The translations under genes and the position numbers were made by a program. Below the pieces are notes generated by a model. The model ran no database searches. It was not told the origin of the DNA and was given only the letters and a program-made list of their open reading frames with translations. Positions 12,120 to 22,783 of a stretch of 64,000 nucleotides of DNA are shown one piece after another. Location of the stretch: positions 42,132,270-42,196,269 of the forward strand of contig OX246746.1 of NCBI GenBank assembly GCA_945910005.1. Direction: 5' to 3'. This DNA comes from Isoperla grammatica (Eukaryota > Arthropoda > Insecta > Plecoptera > Perlodidae). Each line of letters begins with the position of its first letter. The stretch's first letter is position 1.

Positions 12120-13990
12120 TATAGTCACTGCGAAGAACACAATATATTAGCTGAAGAACAAAAGGGATGTCGAAAATTTGTTGCAAGGGTGTAAGGAACA
12201 ATTAATTATCGATTCTGTTGTAATGAACCAAGCTTTCAACAAGAAGAGAAACATTCACGTTAGCTATATTGATTACAAGAAAGTGTATGATTCGTCACCA
12301 CATTCGTGGCTAATACAGATACTGGAAATTTATAAAGTAAACCCATTGATAGTAAAAATTTTGCTGACAGCGATGACGAGTTGGAAAACAACATTAAAGT
12401 TAAACGTAGGCAAAGAGCAGATATGTACTGACCCAGTTAACATCCGACGAGGTATTTTTCAAGGTGACTCGTTTAGTGCGTTATGGTTTTGTCTTTCATT
12501 AAATCTATTATCTCATATACTAAACTAAGATAAAGGACGGTAATACGGTTTGCCACACACTTTCGCATCTATTCTACATGGATGATCTCAAGCTATATGC
12601 TTTAAATGCGACACATATGACGAATCTTCTAAACTCAACGTTAGAATGCAGTAGAGATATGTGTATGGATTTTGGAATTGATAAATGTAAGTCACTTCAT
12701 GTCATGAAAGAAAAGATTACGAAATCAGAAGAGTTTTAAATTGACTAAGACAACCGGATTGGAGTAATGGACGAAGAAGACATATACAAATTCTAGGATT
12801 TGCGCAGGCTAAACGAATTGATCATAAACTGATGAAAAGTAAATTAATTTCTGCATACAAGAAACGAATAGGATCCATTTTAAAAATACAACTGAATGGT
12901 AAAAACAAGATCAAAGCAATTAACACTTTTGCTATACCGGTACTTACATATTCATTTGGAATTATTAACTGGACACAGACAGAACTTCATGCCCTAGAAA
13001 TTCTCACCCGCACAACATTCACCAAATAAAGAATTGTCATCACCCTAAGTCAGCAATAGAACGAGTGACTCTACCTAGAGAAAAAGGGGGAAGAGGCTTG
13101 ATTGATTTAAACAATTTATATTATAAACAAATTGAAATTCTAAGAAAGTACTTTTATACAAAATGCCCACATTCACAACTGCATAGAGCTATAGTATCGG
13201 CAGACAAGTCGCTTTCTCCCCTCAATTTAAATGACGGAAATTTAAACTTGCTTCAAAAACTAAATTCTGACACAGCAAAAGAGGTCAGAATATCAGAAAA
13301 GACGTTACATAGCAGACATTATAAAGAACTTCTTAAGGATAACGTCGATAGGGTAGCATCGAACAAATGGTTAACGTCCGGGGACATTTTCATCGAAACA
13401 GAGGGATTTATGATCGCTATTCAAGATAAAGTAATCAAGACTGATAATTACAAAAAATACATACTGAAAGACGTCACAGTAGATGATAAATGTAGAAAAT
13501 GTAATATGAACGGCGAAACAATTGAACATATCGTATCTGGGTGCAGAATGCTTTGTCAAACGAATGATCTTCATAGGCATAACCAAGTTGCAAACATTAT
13601 ACATCAAAAATTAGCCATAAAGTATAAACTTATAAACACAACCACTGCGTATTACAAATACAAGCCTGAAAAGGTATTAGATAGTAAAGACTACAAATTA
13701 TATTACGACCGGGCAGTTATAACAGACCAAACCATACATCACAATAGACCGGATATTATATTTATTGACAAGAAGAAACAAGAAACGATTTGAATTGATG
13801 TTGCCGTCCCTTTATGCCACAATGTAGAGACAACTTGGCGGGAAAAGATAAACAGATATAAGGAGTTATCTATTGAAATAAAAAGGCTGTGGAAGCAGAA
13901 TAATGTATCTGTTGTACCGTAAATTATATCAGCAAATGGCATTGTTCCACGTAAACTCAATTACAGTATTAACTTATTGGTCTCAAACCA
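12120..13990 (+). pseudogene. Decayed non-LTR retrotransposon with RLE endonuclease (R2/R4/NeSL-like)
   Basis: This is a 5'-truncated, inactivated pol gene of a site-specific-type LINE. Its pieces are collinear but fall in different frames. Reverse transcriptase blocks appear at 12178-12528: YIDYKKVYDS, a PHSWL word and RRGIFQGDSF. FYMDDLKLYA follows at about 12572, in a shifted frame, and then FGIDKCKSLHV. The thumb-like AINTFAIPVLTYSF region is at 12832-13029. The C-terminal part starts at 13040 with HHPKSAIERVTLPREKGGRGL. A CCHC knuckle (CRKC...H....C) lies at about 13490-13545. A restriction-like endonuclease PD...D core follows (RPDIIFID at about 13747, IDVAVP at 13794). An in-frame TGA at 13791 and a stop at 13921 add to at least two frameshifts. 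YMDD in place of the usual FADD is the state of this family branch. Copy number and exact clade need a database search. Confidence 0.85.
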
Positions 13991-14330
13991 AACGTATTCT
14001 TCGCGATGCAAAAAGCAATAATTTTGAACACATGTAGGAAAGTACGAACATTTTTGAACTAAAAAGAATGAAGACTTCAAGAAGTTCTCCATCCTGATGG
14101 TGGTTTTCGTGGTTTTCCACCGTACGAAGAGCGAATGCTGGGATGAGTACAAATCGGCCACGACCGTACATAGCATCCACAGTTTGGTTGGGAAAAATAA
14201 TATGGACAATGATATATTTAATTAGTTCTAAGTAGATTTTAATAAGGTAAACACATGGAAATACTTGACATTTATGTCCGTACAACATGTTTATGCCGGT
14301 TTTGACCGAGTTTGTATGTATTGCAACAAT

Positions 14331-14468
<138 letters not shown>

Positions 14469-15543
14469 AATGAACTAGATGATTACAGAAAAAAACGAAC
14501 TTTTGAAGAATATTTCGGCAAGATTGTAACTAGGCTGCTTTGAGTCGAACTCACGAAAAAGGGTTTCTGGAAATATTCTGCTAATCATTGTAAAAATATA
14601 AGGTTTATGTTGATTTGTACTGAACATGCCACAACAAAAGCGGTGCTGTTAATTATAAATTATTACTCTTATCTTTTAACTATTATTACTATTCGGTTTC
14701 AGTGTTCATGCACAGTTACGGCGGACCATAGTTTCCGGGTGTTGAGTTGACAGAGGTATCTTCAAATTAGTTCACTATCTACACATCTGGCTATCCTGCT
14801 GGCAACTGTTCTAACAAACGCATCAAATACAGAACACTCCTTAATGTCTCGTCGCGACACTTCAAAGACAATCGTTATAGTTACAAGTATAAGAGATGTC
14901 TTGATTTAATTATGTAAAGAGTGCTTTTTGTGTATTTTTTACAATATTGTGTAAAAAGATCAGTTTTTGACTATAAAATATATTTACAAAATATGTTATA
15001 ACATTTGTTGTAATTTGTCTACGATCTAAAGTGTTATGTTATGTGCTAAATAAGTACAACAATCTTTGCCCACGTATTTTCATACTGCTAATATACTGTT
15101 ATTTAATTTGCAATTAATTCATTTCTTATTCATACAGTTAAGAACCGGTGGTGTTGTTCTTGACAAGATCCGTAGGCTGAGATGCCGGGACAAGTAACGT
15201 GTGAATCTCCATAGCAGTTTGTTCGTTGTTTGTGTCAATTCACTCCGGCCAGAACACGAATAAGATCCGCGTTATCCAGAAAACGCCTCATAGTCATATG
15301 TATTTCTTTGAATGTTATCAATACAACCGCAGAAGACTGTTCGCCCATGAAATAAACAAACAAGATAAACGAGCAGGGACACTCTCGTCTGACTGCTGCA
15401 AAGAACATTGGCTTGTTCGCGACCAATTAGGCGACTATTTTTCGTTTGGTTAGTAGTTTTAATTTCCACCAGAACGCGTTGCATCCTTACGGCTGAAGTT
15501 TTTGCAACTTGTGTTCAAAATTTGTTTTTGGAAATCAAGGAAG
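14469..15543. other. Intronic, no feature recognised
   Basis: AT-rich unique sequence. Overlapping frames at 15226-15484 show no domain. Confidence 0.4.
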
Positions 15544-15599
15544 TGCGTGTGCGTGTGCGTGTGCGTGTGCGTGTGCGTGTGCGTATGCGTGTGGGTGTG
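15544..15599. repeat. GTGCGT hexanucleotide microsatellite
   Basis: About nine units of GTGCGT with terminal variants. Confidence 0.9.
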
Positions 15600-15750
15600 G
15601 TGACTTTTGATTGTCAGCGAATGAAATGATGTGGCCAGTTAATTTCTTAACGCATTGGTTAACAATCGGATGGCTTGATGGAATGGACTTAGTACTAGAT
15701 ATTTCATAATTGTAGGTGTTCATTTTCTCCCGAGTTTGAAAAGTCTACAT

Positions 15751-16596
15751 CAGTAGTGGACATCATTTTGACTCGGACGCCAATTAAAATTTACAGTATG
15801 CTTCGAGGGCCACACAATAAAAACGTTAATCGAAAATTTATAACAAATTTTATAACAAATTATTTTTAGTTTTTAACGTGTGCCTTCCTAATTAAGTTTT
15901 CGTTGTAAAGTGTCCGCCAATTGTGCAATCTTAGTGGTGATCTGTATTTATTCTTAATTATTTTCATTGCGGAAAATGTTTGCTGAGAAATGTATATGCT
16001 GCCAAAATGACAAATATTATGTCGCTGTGCAAAGTTTCTCAAGTTTGGGAAATATTCTTTAGGCAGAAGGTTCCAGAACTGGATTGCGCTTTCTGATGTT
16101 TCTCTGGAAGGCGTTTTATCAAACTGACACATCGAACCAGAGTTATATTGACCGTCAATTATTTCCGTTACAAGATAAATCAAACTTAAGTTGCACCTTC
16201 TGGAAATGAGGAAAGCGATCCTGAAACGAGGTGTTAACACTTCTTAAAAACAATTTCGTTATTAAGCGTTCACTCCCGCAAGAGGCCGAAATGCTGCAGA
16301 TTTTATTTCTTGATGTAGACTTTTCAATCAATTTAACTTCATGTTCATGATTCATGATTGACGAGAACCGAGAATAGTCTTTATTGGATTGCATAGAAAC
16401 AAATTTAACGCGTTCAGATACTCCACAAAAAAACTCGCAATAATATGTTTGAGTTTCACAAATTATAAGAAATATTTCACTTTGTCAAAAATAGTATTTT
16501 TAGTTTGTATCAACATTTTGTAAATATTGACTGGAGGGCCACTGTTAGACCATGTTCATGGTTAGACACCCGGGGGCCACGAGCTGGCCACCACTG
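15751..16596 (-). mobile_element. Deleted hAT transposon with transposase C-terminal remnant
   Basis: The ends are CAGTAGTGGACA and, inverted, CAGTGGTGGCCA. The 8-bp flanks GTCTACAT (15743-15750) and GCCTTCAT (16597-16604) match at 6 of 8 positions, which suggests an aged hAT target duplication. On the minus strand 16240-15866 encodes the hAT dimerisation region. It includes FWNLLPKEYFPNLRNFAQ, then FGSIYISQQTFSAMKIIKNK and YRSPLR, where transposases of this group have FGS.Y.CEQ.FS.M...K...RS.L. The preceding part (NTSFQDRFPHFQ) is in another frame (16394-16155), so the copy is frameshifted. The BED finger and catalytic core are missing. This group is the source of GTF2IRD2- and ZBED5-like genes, but nothing suggests domestication here. 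Confidence 0.8.
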
Positions 16597-16604
16597 GCCT
16601 TCAT

Positions 16605-18281
16605 CGTTCTTATATGGATGAGCAAGTTCTGATGGATTTACGAACGAGAAATGTTGGTTCGGTGTGAGCTATAGTTTCCATGTCCAGTCCCCCTTTTCAG
16701 TTTCTTTCGAATCTACCTACCAGTCAAGATATTTCTCAAACATAACAAACAATTTTCGGAACTTGGTTCGGGAGAAGTAGACACATTCTGGCCTTTTAGT
16801 TAACACGTTTTCTAACAACTATACAAGAAATTTCCATATAAAGTTCGTAAATGTGTTAAGTTTCCATATAACATCAGTAAATTTGTCTCCAACTATCTCA
16901 TAATGACATCGTTCAATATCTATACATTTTGGGTTTATACTTTTTCAAATATTCTAACCGTAATAAGTCAAAGTAAGTTATTGCGTGATATTTGTTAGAT
17001 GGAACTAGTTTTTAAGAAGTTAACCATTACGAATTCGAAACAGGTATGGACTCACAAACTATCTTTAGGTGTTACATAATGTTAACTTGCTTGCTTCAGG
17101 ATGTATTCATGGTGTATAAAACTGCGCATTAATTTAACTGATGTCACTAATTTCATAGACCGGTTAAAAAGTGGTTTGTTACGAGAGCGTTCAAATGATT
17201 TTGGAGTAGTTCATATCCTCGACGATGTAAGCATGCGTGAGAGTACCACAATACAGCTTCAAGTATGGTCAATAAGAGGCTTTCTTACATCTCCCCCCCC
17301 CCCCCCCCCCCCCCCCCTTAGCCAAAATCACCAAGAGTATAAATTTTCAACAATTACCTTCTATACATTCGACTTTGCTGCATCTGAAAGTTTAGAGCTA
17401 ATTTCTAGAATTTAAATTTTGGCTTGTGTTTCACATCTTTATGATATTTGTTGTTTCTTACAGAAGGGTATGCGCATAACCCAAGACTATCGATCTACAC
17501 TAAGACCTTCCAGACCAGAAATATGTTTCTTACATTATGATAATAATATAACATATTTTCTTATTCCCATTTATATTATTTTATATAGCTTTGATAACCA
17601 CCGATGTCAAAATATGAGACGTAAGAACTAAATATCATCATTATGTTTTACTTGGCGTAATAATTATCTACAGTATACAGTTATACATCCCAATTCCCAA
17701 TTACAGATCTAGGGGTCTTTATACGCACAAGTCTAGTGTGATAACAAAGATCTTGGAATAGTCTTATTATTAGTTGGTCCAGATGAAGCTTTGGAGCTGC
17801 TGGCGTGATTCTCAAGTGAAGGCCGCCATTAGACTGGCATTCAATATCTTCGATTATTCAGAACGTGGATCAACATGCATGTTTTTAATACATCTAAAGA
17901 AGGTACCGTGAAAAATTAGAAAATTACAAGATGTTTACGTTTGAACAATTAATAAATAGCTAAATTACAAGATGTTTACATTAAAACAATGAGTAAAAAG
18001 CTAAATTGCAAATAAATTCGTATGTTTGCCGCATTAATGGCGTCGTTCAATTTGCAACATTTCCCCCCCGCCAACACATCTTAAAACAACAACTGCAAAA
18101 TGAGAGCATCTTTGCTTATGACGGTAAAACAGTGTTGCCGTTCTTTGCGAGTGAGTGTACGATCCATTCAATAACGTGCTCGCTTCTCGTAACTCTGTCC
18201 ATCAATACAGTCATCAACACGTTTAGCTGAGACTCATTGGGTGGGAATAAACAAACAACAGGCTGGGCGCAATCACAACGT
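16605..18281. other. Intronic segment with a poly-C run
   Basis: Poly-C of 25 nt lies at 17293-17317. The frames at 17101-17415 and 17419-17631 contain the homopolymer or lack motifs and are not called. A direct repeat (AAATTACAAGATGTTTAC) occurs twice near 17920-17980. Confidence 0.4.
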
Positions 18282-19142
18282 CTAGTGGAGACACTTGGTG
18301 TATAGTGGAGACACTTGGTGTATAGTGGAGACACTTGGTGTACAGTGTATAGTGGAGACACGTCACTACTGATACTACTTTGTGTGGTGTATAGTGGAGA
18401 CACGTCACTACTGATACTACTTTGTGTGGTGTATAGTGGAGACACGTCACTACTGATACTACTTTGTGTGGTGTATAGTGGAGACACGTCACTACTGATA
18501 CTACTTTGTGTGGTGTATAGTGGAGACACGTCACTACTGATACTACTTTGTGTGGTGTATAGTGGAGACACGTCACTACTGATACTACTTTGTGTGGTGT
18601 ATAGTGGAGACACGTCACTACTGATACTACTTTGTGTGGTGTATAGTGGAGACACGTCACTACTGATACTACTTTGTGTGGTGTATAGTGGAGACACGTC
18701 ACTACTGATACTACTTTGTGTGGTGTATAGTGGAGACACGTCACTACTGATACTACTTTGTGTGGTGTATAGTGGAGACACGTCACTACTGATACTACTT
18801 TGTGTGGTGTATAGTGGAGACACGTCACTACTGATACTACTTTGTGTGGTGTATAGTGGAGACACGTCACTACTGATACTACTTTGTGTGGTGTATAGTG
18901 GAGACACGTCACTACTGATACTACTTTGTGTGGTGTATAGTGGAGACACGTCACTACTGATACTACTTTGTGTGGTGTATAGTGGAGACACGTCACTACT
19001 GATACTACTTTGTGTGGTGTATAGTGGAGACACGTCACTACTGATACTACTTTGTGTGGTGTATAGTGGAGACACGTCACTACTGATACTACTTTGTGTG
19101 GTGTATAGTGGAGACACGTCACTACTGATACTACTTTGTGTG
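18282..19142. repeat. 42-bp minisatellite, 19 near-identical copies, with a 20-bp precursor
   Basis: Nineteen units from 18345 to 19142 begin GTGTATAGTGGAGACACGTC and are exactly 42 bp apart. I see no differences between them. Just before, at 18282-18344, a simpler unit of about 20 bp (AGTGGAGACACTTGGTGTAT) is repeated three times. That looks like the seed. The 14-residue VVYSGDTSLLILLC and antisense PLYTTQSSISSDVS frames are array artefacts. Confidence 0.95.
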
Positions 19143-19215
19143 GCTCGTTGGTGTATAGTGGATTTATTTCTGCTCGCAATTCAAATGACCAACGGTTCGA
19201 TTCCAGATTCGGCTG
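19143..19215 (+). repeat. tRNA-like (SINE head) sequence with A and B boxes
   Basis: TTGGTGTATAGTGG (19148-19161) fits a pol III box A, and GGTTCGATTCC (19194-19204) is a perfect box B, 33 nt downstream. The T-stem and acceptor do not pair well. It is therefore a tRNA-derived SINE or tRNA relic and not a functional tRNA. It directly abuts the 42-bp array, whose units share the TGGTGTATAGTGG word. Confidence 0.5.
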
Positions 19216-19255
19216 GTGATTTCTTTTTAAACTTTGGTATTTTTAGATCTATCTA

Positions 19256-19545
19256 TAGCTTCGTTTGCCTGTCCTACACTTTACACTACAGCTGTCGTCT
19301 TCTGCTTATATGGTCTTGGAATCTGTGTCCATACTTACACTAGTGTAAGTATCAGTGCAAAAACGTTCGTTCGTTTGTACCCGTGTAAATCAGTGTAAAT
19401 ATTTGTATGGAATTCGCCTGTATTTAAAACTTCACTTTAGTATAGCCAGTACAGGAGATTTATCACACCGGCTATTTAACTCTTGTAGACGCGTTGCTAC
19501 ACTGGCCAGTGTAGGGCCCAGTGTAAGACAGGCGAACGAAGCTTA
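19256..19545. mobile_element. MITE-like inverted repeat, about 290 bp
   Basis: The left arm GCTTCGTTTGCCTGTCCTAC pairs with the right arm at about 19519-19543, with two or three mismatches. The interior repeats CAGTGTAA-like words on both strands. It also holds a perfect 22-bp palindrome at 19331-19352, centred on ACTAGT. No target duplication is clear. Confidence 0.5.
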
Positions 19546-20690
19546 TATGATATACTGGTGTAAATGTAAACAATACTTTGTATCCGTCATAGTAACGAAA
19601 CCATAATTGTATAAATGTCCCCTACTGAAAGTCAGTTCTCGTATTTGAGAGGGTAGACTATATAAATACAAATTCATTCATTAGTTCAGTCAATATTGCC
19701 GGTGATGGTATCGAACTTCAAATTAAAAAGATTAAAGTTTCGTGTGTTACCAAAAAATGTTCACACAGAGCGAGGATTTGGTAACGAAAGTGACGTATGA
19801 GCATTGGCGCGCGTCGGTGGGGGGGGGGGGGGGGGTAATACTCTTGACAGTTGAGCCCGAATCCCCCCATCCCTACTCTTCTTTGTATTCACTACTGCAT
19901 ATTAGTAAAGGAGGAAATGTTGCAGTTTTGCAATTGCTGGGGAGGAGGGCGGGAGGGGGGGAGGGGGCTGCGTTATTTTGGCTTTTAGGTAACTAAACTT
20001 CTCCTGTAGATTATTTTCTTTCCCCCGTTTCATTGTTAGTTTGATTAGAGTCTATTCTCTATGTTAATAACAATATCGAGTTTCTATAGCTTCCGTTCAT
20101 TGTCACACACACGTCTCAAGTGAATGAATGGGTCTTCATACAAGATACATGCATAATTTATTGTGACATATCGTATTTGTATGGGATTGTAAGTTAGCAT
20201 AATTATTGCTCCCTTTGTAAATCAGTTTTATTGAATATTTTAGGCTACGCATTGAATAAGGAGAGACAGTATCAATACGGGCAGACATACATGTTAAAAT
20301 GAATTATGATTGAATACAACTTTGGTGTGTTGTCTAAATAGTTGGTTAGGCATATACACACTGTGTGACTATAGCATGCATGTGATGTGCCGTATGTGTT
20401 TCAACGGTTGTTCCTTCTCCTACTAACAATCTACGAGGTATTGTTACAATTATTCATACTTTTATTTCATTTGAAACTTATATCGTTAAAACAACAATAT
20501 TACATGGACGTTCCACTATAAAGGATTGTAATGATCAAAAAGTGTATTTTATAAGCGTGTTTGATGTACAATGCGATGTAAGCGCATACATGCACGTCGT
20601 TGTAGCAGGGCCATACCAGTGTAACGCATCTACGCACTATTCAAGGATTAATTAAGATTATTAAATTCGCAACAGTCCAAAGAATGCTTC
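19546..20690. other. Intronic segment with a poly-G run
   Basis: A 17-G run lies at 19819-19835, with a second G-rich patch at about 19938-19970. There is no gene. Confidence 0.4.
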
Positions 20691-20699
20691 AAGATTTCT

Positions 20700-21310
20700 A
20701 CCGTTGACCGCCATTCTTGGATCAAAAGGAAGATGGCGCGGCATTCCATTGGCTGGCTTGCTACGCGTGAGACAAATGAATCAGTCTTGTTCCTGAGGCA
20801 AGTCGTGTAGTCAACTCACAGTATCTTCCATCTTCTCTGAGTGTTTTCTTGCGTCCATTTTGTATCACGTTGTTGTGGACAAGGGTGACCAACATAATTG
20901 GCCGACTGTTTCGGTCAATGTGTCTCCGTGATTATGGACTTGAAAGTAGCGAGCGTGTTCTTTCGAATGATATAACGAGATACCAGCATAGCGTGGGCTA
21001 ATTTATGCAACCTGTGTTCTAAAACGTGGTTGTTGTTCCAAGTCTACATTTTGGTGACCCCTGACTAACCTTCGTAGTCGACTATAATTTATTCCCTTAG
21101 TTTCTGATAGACCAAGAGAAGAGAAGAGGAACCTCCTTTAAGCAACTCTAAAATATGCTCAAGACAGGCTGGTACAGTCACGTCAAAAGATACACCTTCT
21201 AATGCTCATCTTTGTCTGGAGACACCTGCGCAGGCGCAGACGTCTCTCTTACATTGAAGCAATATTACCGCCCGTTCTGTCTTCATGCGCGAAACGGAGT
21301 CGCCAAATGC
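20700..21310. promoter_or_regulatory. Promoter- or enhancer-like island in abd-A intron 2
   Basis: This is a GC-richer, repeat-free stretch. It has two opposed YY1/Pho-like words (CCGCCATTCTT at 20709 and AAGATGGCG at 20730), an inverted CCAAT box (ATTGG, 20748) and an NRF1-like palindrome CTGCGCAGGCGCAG. The palindrome sits inside a GAGAC...GTCTC hairpin (21219-21246). No ORF begins here. Regulatory function is inferred from motifs only. Confidence 0.3.
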
Positions 21311-21647
21311 ATCGACCTAACGTAACGGCTAGCTAATTATTATAAGGGTAATTCTTTTAGTGGGGTTCAGTGGGAATGTTGGATTATTCAAGGCACTTAA
21401 CATAGCCGTAATTTGTTAAAACATAATGTGTGCAAGCAAACCTTGGAGATAACGCTACTCACGAAATATGTTTTTTAAATAAATATTTATATACATATAT
21501 AATACGATTTGTAAAGCTCAAATCAGCTTTATAAGCGATAGCAATAATTTGTAATGAAAGTATCCCATATGTCGACTCGTAGGTTTTCGCCGACCGATGG
21601 ATGTATATGTTGCACGTTTTCGGGTTGACTGCCGCGCTCTTTGTTGA

Positions 21648-21746
21648 GACGTTTCGGCCAAGTTTCATTGGCATATTCTGGACTCAGCTGTTCAGCTCAT
21701 CGAGAGAACAGCCGAGTCCAGAAAATTGCCACTTGGCCGAAACGTC
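21648..21746. repeat. 99-bp near-perfect hairpin
   Basis: The left arm GACGTTTCGGCCAAGT...TTCTGGACTCAGCTGTTC pairs with a right arm GAACAGCCGAGTCCAGAA...ACTTGGCCGAAACGTC. The arms are about 40 bp with a few mismatches and a loop of about 12 nt. The CGAAACGTC ends resemble transposon termini in many animals. The family is not identified. Confidence 0.75.
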
Positions 21747-22750
21747 GACAAAACGGTTCTTAATAATATATACGTTTGGTATCGGTATCTTATAGTGTGA
21801 CCATGCAGTTAGTCCATGTTTCAATGTAGTCGGTGTGACCGTGCAAGCTTTCCTGCTGTTACACAACACTGTCGATATTCTCAAGAAACATTGGAGTGTA
21901 ACCCAGGCCAGCCATAACAAGTGCAAATTGCTGTCAAGGCCGAGTGCGATAACGACGCACACGCACACGCACACGCACACACGTGCATACTCACTGTTTT
22001 CAGTGTTGGTTCCTAACTTCCTAACCCACCCGATGCGCTCGTTGGCTTTCATCCAGATAAAGAGCGCATGGGGAGTAGACCAAGTAGTTCACACATCCAC
22101 GCAAACCTATTCGCCTATAGCGGCTATTGCCAAGCTAAGATATAATAGCCGCTGAATGCCGATCCGGTGACTGTCCAAAATAGTCCCAACTATCTTATAT
22201 AACTAGACTTATGAAGCTACCGATGAGTATATGCTTACTTTTGAATGAATTCATAATTTCCAGTAATGTACGTTGAATAAGAATGAACGCATTGTCTAAA
22301 TTGATAAAAACACATTTCAACATTGGTTCTGAAAAAGTTTGAGGTGCAAAGCGCCACTTGAATTTGTTAACATTTCTTTCAGCATGTTTCTTTTTTTCTT
22401 TCAGGAAGTGACAGCTCGTTTTGAAATTTGGGTGGTGAATATACGGAAATGGAGCAATCGCGTACACTCGGTTCACGAAGCCCCTTCACGAACTCTTGGG
22501 TCGGCACTTCAGGCACTCGGCGTTACGACGCGAGACATGTTAGGTGTGAAAATAACTGCCTCAAACAGCCAAACCAACCAGTTTACATTTCATATTTTAA
22601 CATACATTTGAATAACAAGTTCCTCTATGTATATATGGCTGATTTTTTTCGTTTGTTAAAAAATAGACCAATTATTGTTTAAGTAACTAGATATTAACTT
22701 AAGTAGTAAATAAAATGTGATGTAATTACTTTGAATAATCTGGAACTCAC
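21747..22750. other. Intronic sequence downstream of the abd-A microexon
   Basis: A short GCACAC microsatellite lies at about 21957-21982. There is no other feature in the kilobase downstream of the microexon. Confidence 0.4.
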
Positions 22751-22783
22751 CACATACGACCCGGTCAAATGGACTCATCCAAT
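22751..22783 (-). CDS. abd-A: abd-A microexon encoding the TDWM/RVVCG linker
   Basis: This 33-nt exon follows a pyrimidine-rich acceptor (cttctttctttcag) and is followed by the donor gtgagt. With the single G left over from exon 1 it reads D-W-M-S-P-F-D-R-V-V-C plus one base. Joined to exon 1 this gives YPWMSITDWM followed by SPFDRVVCG, the arthropod abd-A signature between hexapeptide and homeodomain. TDWM is an abd-A-specific motif implicated in Extradenticle partnership in Drosophila. The exon is symmetric (phase 1-1), so skipping it would keep the frame. It lies 17,749 nt from exon 1 and more than 22.7 kb from the next exon, which is outside the window. It is too short for ORF finders. 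The reading rests on the protein match, both splice sites and the phase. Confidence 0.93.

Noticed and set aside
19143..19215. Functional tRNA gene
   Set aside because: Box A and box B are good, but the acceptor and T stems do not pair, so a SINE or tRNA relic is more likely.
18116..19343. 318-342 codon repeat proteins
   Set aside because: The frames exist only because 42 is a multiple of three. There is no promoter, signal or non-repeat domain.
21648..21746. Hammerhead ribozyme suggested by CGAAACGTC
   Set aside because: The required CUGAUGA box is not found at a compatible distance. The same applies to the CGAAACGTCGG at about 810.
22751..22783. Recursive splicing at the abd-A microexon, as in Drosophila Ubx
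   Set aside because: The microexon begins ATTGG after the acceptor, so no donor (GTAAG-type) is regenerated at its 5' end.
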